The notes: a model not told the origin generated them from the letters alone. A DNA stretch of 42,087 bases from Paenibacillus validus NBRC 15382 (GCF_004000985.1 NZ_BIMH01000041.1:1-42087); one strand, 5' to 3'. Shown: positions 11,639 to 20,314, counted from the stretch's first letter. Translations and numbers: made by a program.

Positions 11639-12220
11639 ATGAGTTTTATTCCTATGGTTGTCGAACCGGATGCAAGAGGGGAACGCGCATATGACATTTA
11701 TTCGCGCCTGCTTAAGGACCGGATTATTTTTCTCGGTAGCGGAATCAACGACGTTGTAGCCAATTCGATCATCGCGCAACTGCTTTTCCTGGCCGCACAA
11801 GACCCGGACAAAGACATTAGCCTGTATATCAACAGTCCCGGCGGCTCGATCACTTCGGGGATGGCGATTTATGACACGATGCAGTTCATTAAGCCGGACG
11901 TTTCGACGATCTGCGTCGGTATGGCCGCTTCGATGGGTGCATTCCTGCTGGCGGCAGGCGCCAAAGGCAAGCGCTATGCGCTGCCGAACAGCGAAGTCAT
12001 GATCCACCAGCCGCTCGGCGGTGCGGAAGGCCAAGCGAGCGACATCGAAATTCGCGCTAAGCGCATTCTGAAGATGCGCGACAAGTTGAACACGATCCTT
12101 GCGGAGCGCACGGGACAATCGTTCGAGCGGATCGAGAAGGACACCGACCGCGACAACTTCATGTCCGCGGAAGAAGCGAAAAACTACGGCTTGATCGACA
12201 ACGTCATCGAGCGGATCTAA
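11639..12220 (+). CDS. clpP: ATP-dependent Clp protease proteolytic subunit ClpP
   Basis: Serine protease that forms a two-ring barrel and degrades proteins fed by ClpX, ClpC or ClpE. The 193-residue protein starts at ATG 11639 ([20 protein letters not shown]) after AAAAGGAGGCTGCAGCAC. The triad is complete: Ser98 in GMAASMGAF, His123 in VMIHQPLGG and Asp172. Length and start match standard ClpP1. It is a single-gene unit under a CtsR-controlled promoter and ends in a stem-loop shared with the convergent gene downstream. Confidence 0.99.
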   Translation: MSFIPMVVEPDARGERAYDIYSRLLKDRIIFLGSGINDVVANSIIAQLLFLAAQDPDKDISLYINSPGGSITSGMAIYDTMQFIKPDVSTICVGMAASMGAFLLAAGAKGKRYALPNSEVMIHQPLGGAEGQASDIEIRAKRILKMRDKLNTILAERTGQSFERIEKDTDRDNFMSAEEAKNYGLIDNVIERI

Positions 12221-12231
12221 ACCAAACCTGT

Positions 12232-12277
12232 AACAGCCCTGACTCTACGGCTCTCCTGCCGCGGGGTCAGGGCTGTT
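12232..12277. terminator. Stem-loop between convergent clpP and membrane-protein gene
   Basis: A perfect 12-bp inverted repeat (AACAGCCCTGAC at 12232-12243 and GTCAGGGCTGTT at 12266-12277) sits between the converging genes. Neither side has a long T-run, so termination efficiency is uncertain. Confidence 0.65.
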
Positions 12278-12299
12278 GTCATATCGCCAGACGGCAGGG

Positions 12300-13112
12300 T
12301 TATTCCGACGCCGTAGTGAACGTGAACGTATGCGTACGCCGCCCTGCCTCTACGGTGATCTGCACACGCGCTCCGGGAGCAAAGCCGCCCTCCGGCCTGT
12401 AGCTCATACCGCCGCCGGAACCCGCGGTCTCTCCCGGGACCGGTGTATCCGGCGAATCTGCGTAACGAACGCGCATGCCCATGCTGTCGTGCCGGCCCTT
12501 CCACACAACCCGAACCTCGCTATCGCGGGGAACCTCCAAGCTTCCGTCCGCCGGAACCGTTTGCGCGATCCAATGCGAGCTTTGATAGCAGTCCCAGCCC
12601 CACCACCCCCCGATAACTGCCGCGAGTAGAGCGAAATAAATCGCACCCTCCCTCGCCCTCAGCCGCAGCTCCGGCTCCATCCGGCCGGTTAATGCATAGC
12701 CTGATACGACCGCCGTCATTAACGCCGTGACCGCCAGCCAGATGTGCAGCAGCATGCCAAGCCCGAACCCGATCCGTTCCCACGGCATCCAATGGCGTAC
12801 GAAGCTGCCCCCGTACATCAGCCAGCTGAACAAGGCGGGCACCTGCCCCAAGACGACGAAAGCCATGCCGACGATACCAAGCAGCAGCAGGCCTCGTTTC
12901 ACCGGAAGCGAGCCCAGTCGGTACATCCGCGTACAGACTCCGACGACAAGCCCGCCGATGACGGCGAAGAACCCCCACCTTCCGATTTCTTCCTCGCGGA
13001 TGCCGCCCAAGATATACCAGGGAACATAAGGTATAAACAGCGTGCCTATTGCAAATAAGCTCCAACCTGTCACTCTCATCCAATTTTCCGGAGCATGCCG
13101 TCCGATTCCCAT
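12300..13112 (-). CDS. Membrane protein with C-terminal Ig-like domain, function unknown
   Basis: Not a recognised named gene. From ATG 13112 (MGIGRHAPENWMRVTGWSLFAIG), preceded at a little distance by AGGGGGG, it encodes 270 residues; a TTG ten codons upstream is possible. There are about five hydrophobic segments in residues 12-180. The tail, roughly 185-270, reads QTVPADGSLEVPRDSEVRVVW and ends in APGARVQITVEAGRRTHTF, which looks like a bacterial Ig-like (Big_5/SbsA-type) domain, probably outside the membrane. It converges on clpP. An ECF-type promoter similar to that of the next gene upstream precedes it, so both may answer the same envelope signal. Confidence 0.7.
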   Translation of the reverse strand: MGIGRHAPENWMRVTGWSLFAIGTLFIPYVPWYILGGIREEEIGRWGFFAVIGGLVVGVCTRMYRLGSLPVKRGLLLLGIVGMAFVVLGQVPALFSWLMYGGSFVRHWMPWERIGFGLGMLLHIWLAVTALMTAVVSGYALTGRMEPELRLRAREGAIYFALLAAVIGGWWGWDCYQSSHWIAQTVPADGSLEVPRDSEVRVVWKGRHDSMGMRVRYADSPDTPVPGETAGSGGGMSYRPEGGFAPGARVQITVEAGRRTHTFTFTTASE

Positions 13113-13164
13113 GTTACCTGCGCCCCCCTGCTTGGTTTCCAAAAATTGACCTGCTCGTTTCTAT

Positions 13165-13190
13165 AACGGTTCAGGAGACGCGAAGGTTAC
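13165..13190 (-). promoter_or_regulatory. Candidate ECF-sigma promoter of the membrane-protein gene
   Basis: Minus strand: GCGTAACCTT, with GTAACC at 13190-13185, then 16 bp and CGTT (13168-13165). The AACC/CGT pattern and 16-bp spacing fit ECF-type promoters, and the -35 nearly repeats that at 15193-15198. The start would lie about 46 nt before ATG. No sigma-A alternative is convincing. Confidence 0.45.
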
Positions 13191-13290
13191 GCGGGATCGA
13201 ATAACGTTTCGATGACGATTGACTGACGGCGGACATCAAGACGCGCTCACTCCATCGTGCTTAAGGCTTCGGGCATCCCGCCATTCGCAC

Positions 13291-13327
13291 AAAAAAACCT
13301 CCCGATTCCGCTAAAGAACCGGGAGGC
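13291..13327 (-). terminator. Terminator of the stalk-domain protein gene
   Basis: Minus strand: GCCTCCCGGTTC pairs with GAATCGGGAGG, followed by seven T, nine bases after the stop codon. Confidence 0.92.
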
Positions 13328-13335
13328 TTCGTTCG

Positions 13336-15114
13336 TTACTTGGTTTCACGCTCGTCGAGCGGGTAGAAGATTAAATCGATGGGGAACGCCGAACCGGCCG
13401 GCGGGCTGAACTCGATATCGAGCGCTTCTTCCGTCCCCGTCGTTTTAGCCAGAATCTGCATGCCGTCAAACGCCGTGATGACGCCGGATTCCGGCACAAG
13501 GCGAATTTCGCCGTTGATTTTGAACGGACCTTTAAAGACACCGCCCTTTGGCAAAATCATAACCGCCATTTTGCGCGGCTTATCGGCGTGAATTTTGTAC
13601 ACAACCCCATAATTGCCGTCATTGTTCACCTGCTGCATCCGAATCGTATCGTAGCCCGGCTGGAACGGATCGATCTTCCCGTCCCCGACGATCAGCCTCG
13701 ACGGGCTCGTGAAGGTGGTCGCGTCGATGTTCCACTGCACCTCGGACACCGGGAACGAGCCGCGCACGTGTCCGTTGAACGGAAGCAGCGGTAACGTCAG
13801 CGAGTTTTGCGAGATCTGGCTGGAGGCGATGAACGAAAACTGCACCAGTCCGTCCGTTTCGACGTCATAGAACAGGTTCACGCCTTGACCCGGATAGAAG
13901 TCCGGCATTTGTTTATAGACGAACGTTTGATTCGGCGGAATCGTCAGCTTCTCGTTCAGCGGGTCGCCGAGCAGGAAGTCGACTGTCGCTTCGTTTCCGA
14001 TCAGGTTCGCATATACGGAAGGCCATACTTCGCCTTTGTTCGTCGTTCTGACGGTGACCGGCTTATCCGTCATATTTTTGGCGAGTATCGCCATCGTCAC
14101 TTTTTCGTTCGTACCGTTAATATGGTCTGCGTACAGGCGACCCTTGCCTTCGATCGTATCCTGATACAAAATCCCTTGCTGCTCGAACGTCTCGGGACTG
14201 TCGCTGACAAGCAGCTTGCGCGATTTGTCTTCCGTCACTTGCTTCGGCAGCTCCGGCAGCTCGTGGAAATTGCTCCACAGTACGGACCAGTTCGTCTTGA
14301 TGAACGAGCCTACCGGGCTGCGGTAAATCGGATACTCCACCTCATTCAGATAGGTCTCCTTGCCGATAACCAGATAGCGCGTGTAGGGCTCGCTCCGGTT
14401 CCCGTGAATGTCCTCTACCGTCAAGGTCACCGGATAGGTGCCCGGCGTGAAGATCGCTTCCTGGCGGCCCTTCCAGTCGAACTTCGCAATGCCCTCGGCA
14501 TCGGGATCGTAGCTCAAATCGACGTATTTGATCGGCTCTCCGATCTTGTAGACCGACTTGCCGAAGCTGAACTTGGCTACCGGCTTGGAGTTGCCGGTAT
14601 CCGGGATATAGATGCCTTGCGGCGTCTTCACATATAACACTTCGACGCGTTTAAGCTCGTCGTTGTATGTATAACGGGCGCCCATGTAATCCGCCAGCCA
14701 AGTGAGTTTGACCATCAAGCGGCCGTTCACGATCGCCGCCGCGTCGTCAAAGCGCATCCAATAACCGTTGATCCAGACGGATTTGTTATCGCTGTCGAGC
14801 AAAATTTGCGCGTTCGGCGTCTCCATCTCGATCATCCGTGTCTGCTCGTTCCATTCGACTTTCATGCCGAACGCATCGCCCAGAAATTTCGCCGGAACGA
14901 ACATTTTATCCTTGATAATCGTTGCCGGGGCGTCGAGTGTGACCTGCTCCCCGTTCAAGAACGCTTCCGCTTTATTTAAGTACAGCAGCACGTACGTCGT
15001 CCCTGACGATACCGAAGATTCCTTCTTGTCAGCAGCCGATGCGCTGAAGCCAAACGTCCCGAGCAATAGTGTGAAAACCAGCAATAAGGCCAGTTCCTGT
15101 TTCATACGTCTCAT
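13336..15114 (-). CDS. Secreted stalk-domain (copper amine oxidase N-terminal-like) protein with PKD-like domain
   Basis: A 592-residue exported protein from ATG 15114 (MRRMKQELALLLVF) after GAGGAGAAG; an earlier in-frame start at 15168 would place that site inside the gene. A signal peptide covers about residues 1-28 with likely cleavage after SASA. Residues about 40-160 form a stalk domain of the copper-amine-oxidase N-terminal type (VTLDAPATIIKDKMFVPAKF, NGRLMVKLTWLADYMGA), common in Paenibacillus surface proteins. Residues about 180-255 look PKD-like (FTPGTYPVTLTVEDIHGN). The rest is beta-rich and unassigned. No catalytic motif is seen; a structural or cell-wall role is an inference. An ECF-type promoter upstream suggests envelope-stress control. 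Confidence 0.8.
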   Translation of the reverse strand: MRRMKQELALLLVFTLLLGTFGFSASAADKKESSVSSGTTYVLLYLNKAEAFLNGEQVTLDAPATIIKDKMFVPAKFLGDAFGMKVEWNEQTRMIEMETPNAQILLDSDNKSVWINGYWMRFDDAAAIVNGRLMVKLTWLADYMGARYTYNDELKRVEVLYVKTPQGIYIPDTGNSKPVAKFSFGKSVYKIGEPIKYVDLSYDPDAEGIAKFDWKGRQEAIFTPGTYPVTLTVEDIHGNRSEPYTRYLVIGKETYLNEVEYPIYRSPVGSFIKTNWSVLWSNFHELPELPKQVTEDKSRKLLVSDSPETFEQQGILYQDTIEGKGRLYADHINGTNEKVTMAILAKNMTDKPVTVRTTNKGEVWPSVYANLIGNEATVDFLLGDPLNEKLTIPPNQTFVYKQMPDFYPGQGVNLFYDVETDGLVQFSFIASSQISQNSLTLPLLPFNGHVRGSFPVSEVQWNIDATTFTSPSRLIVGDGKIDPFQPGYDTIRMQQVNNDGNYGVVYKIHADKPRKMAVMILPKGGVFKGPFKINGEIRLVPESGVITAFDGMQILAKTTGTEEALDIEFSPPAGSAFPIDLIFYPLDERETK

Positions 15115-15169
15115 GTGTTGTTTCTTCTCCTCTTCTGTCTGTTTCAGGATACCAATATACGACGACAAT

Positions 15170-15198
15170 TTAGACGATAGCTGCCTATAAAAGGTTGC
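15170..15198 (-). promoter_or_regulatory. Candidate ECF-sigma promoter of the stalk-domain gene
   Basis: Minus strand: GCGCAACCTTTT with GCAACC at 15198-15193, 16 bp, then CGTCTAA (15176-15170). This is close to ECF promoter patterns (AAC at -35, CGTC at -10). The predicted start is about 49 nt before ATG. Confidence 0.6.
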
Positions 15199-15565
15199 GC
15201 CCCATTTGCCGCGTGTTTCGAGTATTAGTCGCCGTTTAGCCAGATGTTCATGAAATGTACAATTTTAAACATACAAAAGCCTCGACTCCCCTCCAGGAAA
15301 TCGAGGCCTCCCGTTCATGTTTACCCACTACGCGACCACGAGCACAAATGCCACCAATTACGCCGCGAGCGAAATTTCCGCTAACGATCCTGCCTCGCTT
15401 TACCGGTCTGCCGCAGGCACGAAAATTGCAAGCGCATTCATCTCTGTCGTTCGCTTCCAGCAATCTGTTCTATCTGAAACAGACTGCCGTGATTCGCGAA
15501 TACCGATACCATTACCGCAATCCCCGGAAGGGAAGAAGCTTCCTCCCGGAAGCTTGCGGCTCTGC
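15199..15565. other. Gene-free region between HPr and the stalk-domain gene
   Basis: No convincing coding frame on either strand. It contains a minus-strand terminator (15275-15307) and a hairpin (15536-15555, AAGCTTCC/GGAAGCTT with a GGGA loop) just after the HPr stop. A 71-codon minus-strand frame (15248-15463) contains the terminator inside it and has no recognisable domain, so it is not called. Confidence 0.6.
15275..15307 (-). terminator. Rho-independent terminator downstream of HPr
   Basis: Minus strand: GCCTCGA pairs with TCGAGGC across a 15-nt loop, followed by TTTTG. No gene lies nearer than HPr (stop at 15566), so it probably ends read-through of the HPr transcript or an unannotated short RNA. 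Confidence 0.7.
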
Positions 15566-15835
15566 TTATTGGTTCTCCAATTCCTCTTTGCTGACCAAGG
15601 TGACTAAAGCGTTTACAGCCTGCTCTGCGTCCGAACCTTCGGCACTTATGTGAACTTCGGTCCCTGTGCTGATGGCCAAGCTCATAATCCCCATGATGCT
15701 TTTGGCATTCACTTTCTTCTCGTCCTTCTCCACGAAAATCTCGGAAGAGAACTTGTTTGCTTCCTGTACGAAAAGTGCCGCCGGTCTGGCATGAAGGCCT
15801 GTTTTCAACTTAACGACTACTGGGCGTCTCGACAT
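15566..15835 (-). CDS. HPr-family phosphocarrier protein in the crh position
   Basis: Small phosphocarrier of the sugar phosphotransferase system and corepressor of CcpA. The 89-residue protein starts at ATG 15835 (MSRRPVVVKLKTGLHARPAA) after AGTAGGGGGT. His15 in TGLHARPA, the site phosphorylated by Enzyme I, and Ser46 in AKSIMGIMS, the HPr kinase site, are both present. In Bacillus the gene after whiA is crh, which has Gln15 and cannot carry sugar phosphate; here the Crh position holds a protein with both sites. It may be the only HPr of the organism or a second one; a ptsHI operon is not in the window. It has its own promoter. A gene symbol is withheld because ptsH and crh cannot be separated by context alone. 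Confidence 0.93.
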   Translation of the reverse strand: MSRRPVVVKLKTGLHARPAALFVQEANKFSSEIFVEKDEKKVNAKSIMGIMSLAISTGTEVHISAEGSDAEQAVNALVTLVSKEELENQ

Positions 15836-15949
15836 GCAACCAATACCCCCTACTTTTATTAGCTCATCCATGAAGGGCAAATCACCCTATAGATAAATTT
15901 TATTTTTACAAATTGCAACGGTAGACTGACTTGCTTACAGCGGTAAACA

Positions 15950-15989
15950 GCTGTAATCGCAAAAATGCGATTTTTCAACTAGTATAGCA
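15950..15989 (-). promoter_or_regulatory. Promoter and leader hairpins of the HPr gene
   Basis: Minus strand: extended -10 TGC-TATACT (15989-15981), with only a weak -35 (TAGTGC). The predicted transcript begins near 15974, right at a hairpin AATCGCA/TGCGATT (15955-15972). This is followed by a second hairpin TTACAGC/GCTGTAA (15935-15956) sharing two bases with the first. No T-run follows, so these may stabilise the 5' end rather than terminate. Confidence 0.6.
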
Positions 15990-16060
15990 TTTTTCGGCGT
16001 TCTGCACTAGAATTTTTGATGATTTCCACAAAATATCTATATTTGAACCGGCTAAAGTTC

Positions 16061-16987
16061 TTATTTTCGCAACTTCTCCGCCATCTCGTCGATCTTCCGC
16101 AACCGATGGTTGACACCCGATTTGCTTACATGGCCTTTCAGCATATCGCCGACTTCCTTCAAATTCATGTCAGGATGCTTCAAGCGGATCTCGGCCACTT
16201 CGCGCAGCTTCTCCGGCAAGTTCTCAAGCCCGACTTCCTTCTGCAGCAGCCGGATGTTATCGATCTGCCTGACTGCAGCGCCGATGGTCTTGTTTAAATT
16301 CGCCGTTTCGCAGTTAACCAGCCGATTAACCGAATTGCGCATGTCTTTCATGATGCGGACGTCCTCGAAGCGCAGCAGCGCTTGATGCGCGCCGATCAGA
16401 CTTAAGAACTCAATAATCTTCTCGCCTTCCTTGATGTACAAGACGAAACCTTTCTTCCGTTCGATACAGCGGGCGTTCAGGTCGAATTCGTTGGCCAGCT
16501 TGCAGATCGCTTTGCAATGCTCCTCGTACATCGAGTAAATCTCCAGATGGTACGACGAGCCTTCCGGGTTGTTTACCGAGCCTCCGGCCAGGAACGCTCC
16601 GCGCAAGTATGCGCGCTTACAGCAGCTCCGTTTAATGATGCCCGGTTCGATGCCGTCCGTAAAGTGGAATCCTTCGGAGACGATGTACAGCTCCTTGAGG
16701 ATATCCTGTACTTGTACCGGTACGCGCACGATATATACGTTGTTTTTTTTCAACCGCATCTTTTTCCGTACAAGCAGCTCAGTGTGCACATGAAACGTTT
16801 TTTTGAGCAGCGAATAAATTCTTCTGGCAATCGCGGCGTTTTCCGTCGAGATGTCCAGCACGATTTTTTGGCTTGTCAGCTGTACGGTACCGTTCATGCG
16901 AATCAGTGCGGATAACTCAGCCCGTTCGCAGCAGCGGTCGGACTCCATGAGCGTTAGCTCTTTTTTCGTTTGTGCGGCGAAGGACAC
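16061..16987 (-). CDS. whiA: DNA-binding protein WhiA
   Basis: Conserved Gram-positive protein with a LAGLIDADG-like N-terminal part and a C-terminal helix-turn-helix; in Streptomyces it controls sporulation genes, and in Bacillus it influences division and chromosome segregation. The chosen start is GTG 16987 (reads [12 protein letters not shown], matching the usual MSFA...TKKELT), seven bases after GAGGTGAT; a GTG three codons earlier lies inside that site. The 308 residues include [16 protein letters not shown], typical of the homing-endonuclease-like fold, and the tail [20 protein letters not shown], a helix-turn-helix. It follows yvcK by 5 nt in the rapZ-yvcK-whiA operon. Confidence 0.96.
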   Translation of the reverse strand: MSFAAQTKKELTLMESDRCCERAELSALIRMNGTVQLTSQKIVLDISTENAAIARRIYSLLKKTFHVHTELLVRKKMRLKKNNVYIVRVPVQVQDILKELYIVSEGFHFTDGIEPGIIKRSCCKRAYLRGAFLAGGSVNNPEGSSYHLEIYSMYEEHCKAICKLANEFDLNARCIERKKGFVLYIKEGEKIIEFLSLIGAHQALLRFEDVRIMKDMRNSVNRLVNCETANLNKTIGAAVRQIDNIRLLQKEVGLENLPEKLREVAEIRLKHPDMNLKEVGDMLKGHVSKSGVNHRLRKIDEMAEKLRK

Positions 16988-16992
16988 AGAAA

Positions 16993-17982
16993 TCACCTCT
17001 TCTTGAACATCCAGCTTTCCACCAGTTGATAAATGTGCTGACTTAACCTCTCGGCATCATGACGCAAATACGTGCGGAACAAAACAAGCTTGTCGGCGAT
17101 GATCTTGTACCCTTGCTTGGTTACCTCGTCCAGATCGAGATGAACGACCCTGGCGCCCTGCTCCGCATATCTCGCCTGCACCTGCTCGGGAATTTCGCCG
17201 TTGTTGACAATGACGTAATCGAACAAATCTTCGCCGACATGGTCGCGAACCGCCTTTAGATGATCGCTCACTTTGTAATCGTCCGTCTCGCCGGGCTGCG
17301 TCATCACATTGCAGATGAACATCTTCAGCGCCTTCGATTCCACAATCGTCTTCGTAATTTCCGGTACGAGTAAATTCGGCAAAATGCTCGTATACAAGCT
17401 GCCGGGGCCGACAAGGATGGCATCCGCCTCCCGAAGCGCTTCCAACGCCTCCGGCAAAGCTCGCGCGTCCTTCGGTTCGATGGAAACGCGGCGAATTACG
17501 CCCCCGGCTTTCGGAATCTTCGACTCGCCTTCGATGATGCTGCCGTCTTCCATCTCCGCCCGCAGCACCAGCGCCTGGTCCGAGGATGGAAGCACGCGGC
17601 CGCGCACGGCCAGCACGCGGCTCAGCTCACGCACGCCGGTCACGAAGTCGCCCGTAATATCGCGCATCGCTGCCAGCATTAGGTTGCCCAAGCTGTGGCC
17701 TGCCAATCCATTTCCTTTATCAAATCGATATTCCAGCAGCTGGCCCAGCAGCGGCTCTACGTCCGCAAGCGCCGTCAGCACGTTGCGGATATCGCCGGGA
17801 GGAATGATCTCCAGCTCCGAACGCAAAATGCCGGAGCTGCCGCCGTCGTCCGCCACGGTAACGACCGCCGTAATGTCGATCGGCTTTTGCTTCAACCCGC
17901 GCAGCATCACCGACAGTCCGGTGCCCCCGCCAAGCACAACGATTCGCGGTAAATAGGCTGCGCTCTCCCGATCAGAGCTCAT
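16993..17982 (-). CDS. yvcK: YvcK/CofD-like gluconeogenesis factor
   Basis: CofD-like protein needed in Bacillus for growth on gluconeogenic carbon sources and for correct localisation of cell-wall enzymes; it binds UDP-sugars. The 329-residue protein starts at ATG 17982 ([22 protein letters not shown]) after GAGGTGAAACA, overlapping the rapZ stop by 4 nt (ATGA). The GGGTG nucleotide loop (residues 18-22), [19 protein letters not shown] and the late [16 protein letters not shown] block fit the family. Translation is coupled to rapZ and followed by whiA, the standard order. Confidence 0.96.
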   Translation of the reverse strand: MSSDRESAAYLPRIVVLGGGTGLSVMLRGLKQKPIDITAVVTVADDGGSSGILRSELEIIPPGDIRNVLTALADVEPLLGQLLEYRFDKGNGLAGHSLGNLMLAAMRDITGDFVTGVRELSRVLAVRGRVLPSSDQALVLRAEMEDGSIIEGESKIPKAGGVIRRVSIEPKDARALPEALEALREADAILVGPGSLYTSILPNLLVPEITKTIVESKALKMFICNVMTQPGETDDYKVSDHLKAVRDHVGEDLFDYVIVNNGEIPEQVQARYAEQGARVVHLDLDEVTKQGYKIIADKLVLFRTYLRHDAERLSQHIYQLVESWMFKKR

Positions 17983-18878
17983 TGTTTCACCTCAACCCGA
18001 TCTCGCTCGGAATCCCGGTGGCTCACACGGACAATCTCCGTCTCGCCGTTAGCCATCACCTTGCCGAGATATTCGGCGATCGCTACCGAACGGTGCTTGC
18101 CTCCGGTGCAGCCGATACCGATAACGACTTGGCTCTTTCCTTCTTTTTTGTACTGCGGCACCAAAAAATGAAGCATATCGAGCAGCTTCGTCAAAAAATC
18201 CTGAGTCTCGTTCCATTTCATCACGTATTCATATACGTCCGGGTCTTGGCCGGTATTAGGGCGAAGGTGATCGATATAATGCGGATTCGGTAAAAAGCGC
18301 ACATCAAAGATCAAATCGGCGTCGATCGGAATGCCGTACTTAAAGCCGAATGAGATCACATTGATGGAGATGATGCCCGTCTCGAGGTTCGTAAACCTGG
18401 ATACAATACGTTCTTTAAGCTGCACCGGTTTCAAGCTGCTCGTATCGATGACTTGCGTGGCAAGTCCCTTCAGCTCCTCCAGCAGCTTCCGCTCTTGGTG
18501 AATCCCTTCAAGCGGAGCTCCGTTCGGCGCAAGCGGATGCTTCCGCCGGCTTTCCTTGTAACGCTGAACAAGTGCGGAATCGGTCGCATCCAGAAATAAG
18601 ATTTCGTACGTTAACGTGTAATTCTCGTTCAAGTAGCGCAGCGACTCGGACAACGAATCGAAAAATTCGCGGCCGCGCAAGTCGATCACGAGCGCCACTT
18701 TGCCGATGCGGCCCTTCGATTGCTCGATCAGTTCGGCAAATTTCGGGATGAGCACCGGAGGCAGGTTATCTACGCAAAAGAAGCCCAAATCCTCCAAGCT
18801 CTGCACGGCGATCGTTTTGCCCGCGCCCGACATGCCGGTAATGATGACCAGCTTGCCTAGGCTTTGCATTTCTTCCAT
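17979..18878 (-). CDS. rapZ: RNase adapter RapZ / YvcJ nucleotide-binding protein
   Basis: P-loop ATP/GTP-binding protein. In E. coli, RapZ directs RNase E to a small RNA controlling glmS; in Bacillus, YvcJ affects competence and the exact role is unclear. The 299 residues start at ATG 18878 ([21 protein letters not shown]) with AAAGGAGTG upstream at slightly long spacing; an ATG three codons later is less likely. Walker A GMSGAGKT is at 15-22; the RapZ C-terminal signature [19 protein letters not shown] is present. First gene of rapZ-yvcK-whiA. Its 5' region holds the structured repeat at 18980-19095. Confidence 0.95.
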   Translation of the reverse strand: MEEMQSLGKLVIITGMSGAGKTIAVQSLEDLGFFCVDNLPPVLIPKFAELIEQSKGRIGKVALVIDLRGREFFDSLSESLRYLNENYTLTYEILFLDATDSALVQRYKESRRKHPLAPNGAPLEGIHQERKLLEELKGLATQVIDTSSLKPVQLKERIVSRFTNLETGIISINVISFGFKYGIPIDADLIFDVRFLPNPHYIDHLRPNTGQDPDVYEYVMKWNETQDFLTKLLDMLHFLVPQYKKEGKSQVVIGIGCTGGKHRSVAIAEYLGKVMANGETEIVRVSHRDSERDRVEVKQ

Positions 18879-18979
18879 GGGGACTGTAGCACTCCTTTGT
18901 TAGGCTCGGAGTTGCTGCGTGGAGGCGAGACAAGCTACCTTTGCGATAGGTTTCCGCGTCCGGAGAAACTCCCTCCAAG

Positions 18980-19095
18980 CTCAGTTAAAATTCGGTTTCT
19001 AAAGAACAAAAGCAGCAGGGTAAAGACCGAATTTTAAAGTAGCCACGTAAACTTTCCGGGTGTTTCTCCTCCCGATCACGAATCGCAGCTAGTTA
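18980..19095. repeat. Intergenic structured element, copy 2 (related to 3770-3890)
   Basis: Plus strand: a perfect 12-bp inverted repeat, TTAAAATTCGGT (18985-18996) and ACCGAATTTTAA (19026-19037), encloses AGCAGCAGGGTA and is followed by AGTAGCCACGTAAACT and then TTCCGGG. Arm sequence differs from copy 1 but pairing, spacing and downstream block are kept. It lies between glk and rapZ, about 100 nt upstream of rapZ. On the minus strand, bases 18908-18972 can also fold (GGAGTT/AACTCC with an inner ACCT/AGGT hairpin), so the rapZ leader may be highly structured. Confidence 0.6.
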
Positions 19096-19134
19096 ACAGC
19101 CGCCGCTCGCAGCAATCCTCGCTATAGTATATGA

Positions 19135-19162
19135 AAGGTTCGCGCTTTGACCTGCGAACCTT
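19135..19162 (-). terminator. Probable terminator of glk
   Basis: AAGGTTCGC (minus strand 19162-19154) pairs with GCGAACCTT (19143-19135), 11 nt after the glk stop. The following T-tract is poor (TCATAT). Confidence 0.6.
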
Positions 19163-19173
19163 GCTTTCAAAAA

Positions 19174-20124
19174 TTAGCCGCGCAGGTTCAAACCTGCGGC
19201 GCCAACGATACCGGCGTCGTTGCCGAGGATGGCCGGCACGATGTCCACGCCCTCTTGCGCTGTTTCCTGCGTGCACTCGCGGTAATATTTGCGGATCGCA
19301 TCGAACAGAATGTCGCCGGCTTTGGACACGCCCCCGCCTACGACGAAACGCTGCGGGTTGATCACGACAGACACGGTGGCCATCGATTTGCCGAGGTACA
19401 TAGCGGCGCGGTTGATAATGCGAAGCGCCGTCTCATCGCCGGTTTTCGCAGCATCGAACACGTCCTTGGCCATAATGTTCTCCACGAGCGCAAGCGAGGT
19501 ATGCTCCCCGCGCTCTACGGCCTCTTTCCCCATACGGATGATGCCCGTCGCCGAAGATACGGTTTCGAGACAGCCCTTCTTGCCGCAGCCGCAATCGATC
19601 GCTTCGAGATCCGGCACGATGATCATATGACCGAGCTCACCGGCCATACCGTTCGAGCCTTGATAGATGCGGCCGTTGATAATGATTCCGCCGCCTACGC
19701 CCGTTCCAAGCGTGTAGCATACGATATTCGCGATGCCTCTGCCCGCGCCGGCCCAAGCTTCGCCAAGAGCGGCCACGTTCGCGTCGTTATCGATTTTGAC
19801 CGGTTTGCCGAGCTTCTCTTCAAGAATTTTTTTGACCGGCACATTCCGCCAACCCAGGTTGGGAGATAGCTTGACAAAGCCTTCCGGGATATCCAGAAAC
19901 CCCGCGATCCCGGCACCGATTCCGGCCACTTGATCCCATGTATATGCGGATTCCGTTACAAGTTTACGCGCATACTGCGCAATATTTTCCAGCACTACAT
20001 CGGGGCCGTGCTCGGTTCCGGTCGGCCCTTCGTCCGTTTGCAGCAGATTGCCCTGTTCGTCGCACAAACCTACCTTAATCGCGGTGCCTCCCAAATCGAC
20101 TCCCAAATACACTTGATCGCCCAT
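19174..20124 (-). CDS. glk: ROK-family glucokinase
   Basis: Phosphorylates free glucose to glucose 6-phosphate with ATP in the cytoplasm, feeding the glycolytic operon in this window. The 316-residue protein starts at ATG 20124 (MGDQVYLGVDLGGTAIKVGL) after GAGGTGAGAAGACGGGT. ATP-binding DLGGTAIK, catalytic Asp in KIDNDANVAALGEAW, and the ROK zinc motif GELGHMIIVPD with CGCGKKGCLE are visible. There is no N-terminal winged helix, so it is an enzyme and not a NagC/XylR-type repressor. It sits between trxB and rapZ. Confidence 0.94.
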   Translation of the reverse strand: MGDQVYLGVDLGGTAIKVGLCDEQGNLLQTDEGPTGTEHGPDVVLENIAQYARKLVTESAYTWDQVAGIGAGIAGFLDIPEGFVKLSPNLGWRNVPVKKILEEKLGKPVKIDNDANVAALGEAWAGAGRGIANIVCYTLGTGVGGGIIINGRIYQGSNGMAGELGHMIIVPDLEAIDCGCGKKGCLETVSSATGIIRMGKEAVERGEHTSLALVENIMAKDVFDAAKTGDETALRIINRAAMYLGKSMATVSVVINPQRFVVGGGVSKAGDILFDAIRKYYRECTQETAQEGVDIVPAILGNDAGIVGAAGLNLRG

Positions 20125-20268
20125 ACCCGTCTTCTCACCTCATAAATAATCGCATCGTCTAACTTTGTATGTGTTCGAGCTTTATGGTCTTGTCCAGCCG
20201 CTCAGGATGAGCGCTCCATGTTCCAACTATAAGGCAACCCACCCGGGAGGTCAAGAAGAGTCCACGGG

Positions 20269-20297
20269 AAAAAACGTGGAACAAGTTTGTTCCACGC
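20269..20297 (-). terminator. Terminator of trxB
   Basis: Minus strand: CGTGGAACAA pairs with TTGTTCCACG across a 2-nt gap, followed by six T. It stands 18 nt after the trxB stop. Confidence 0.93.
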
Positions 20298-20314
20298 TTT
20301 ATGCAGACGGCCTT

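Noticed and set aside
15248..15463. Minus-strand 71-codon frame between HPr and the stalk-domain gene
   Set aside because: A rho-independent terminator lies inside its 3' half and nothing in the translation is recognisable.
16985..16996. GTG at 16996 as the whiA start
   Set aside because: It is part of the GAGGTGAT ribosome site; GTG 16987 gives the family N-terminus and correct spacing.
18900..18985. Known riboswitch (c-di-GMP or c-di-AMP class) before rapZ
   Set aside because: Some foldable pieces and a CGCAAAGG stretch drew attention, but conserved cores of those classes are missing.
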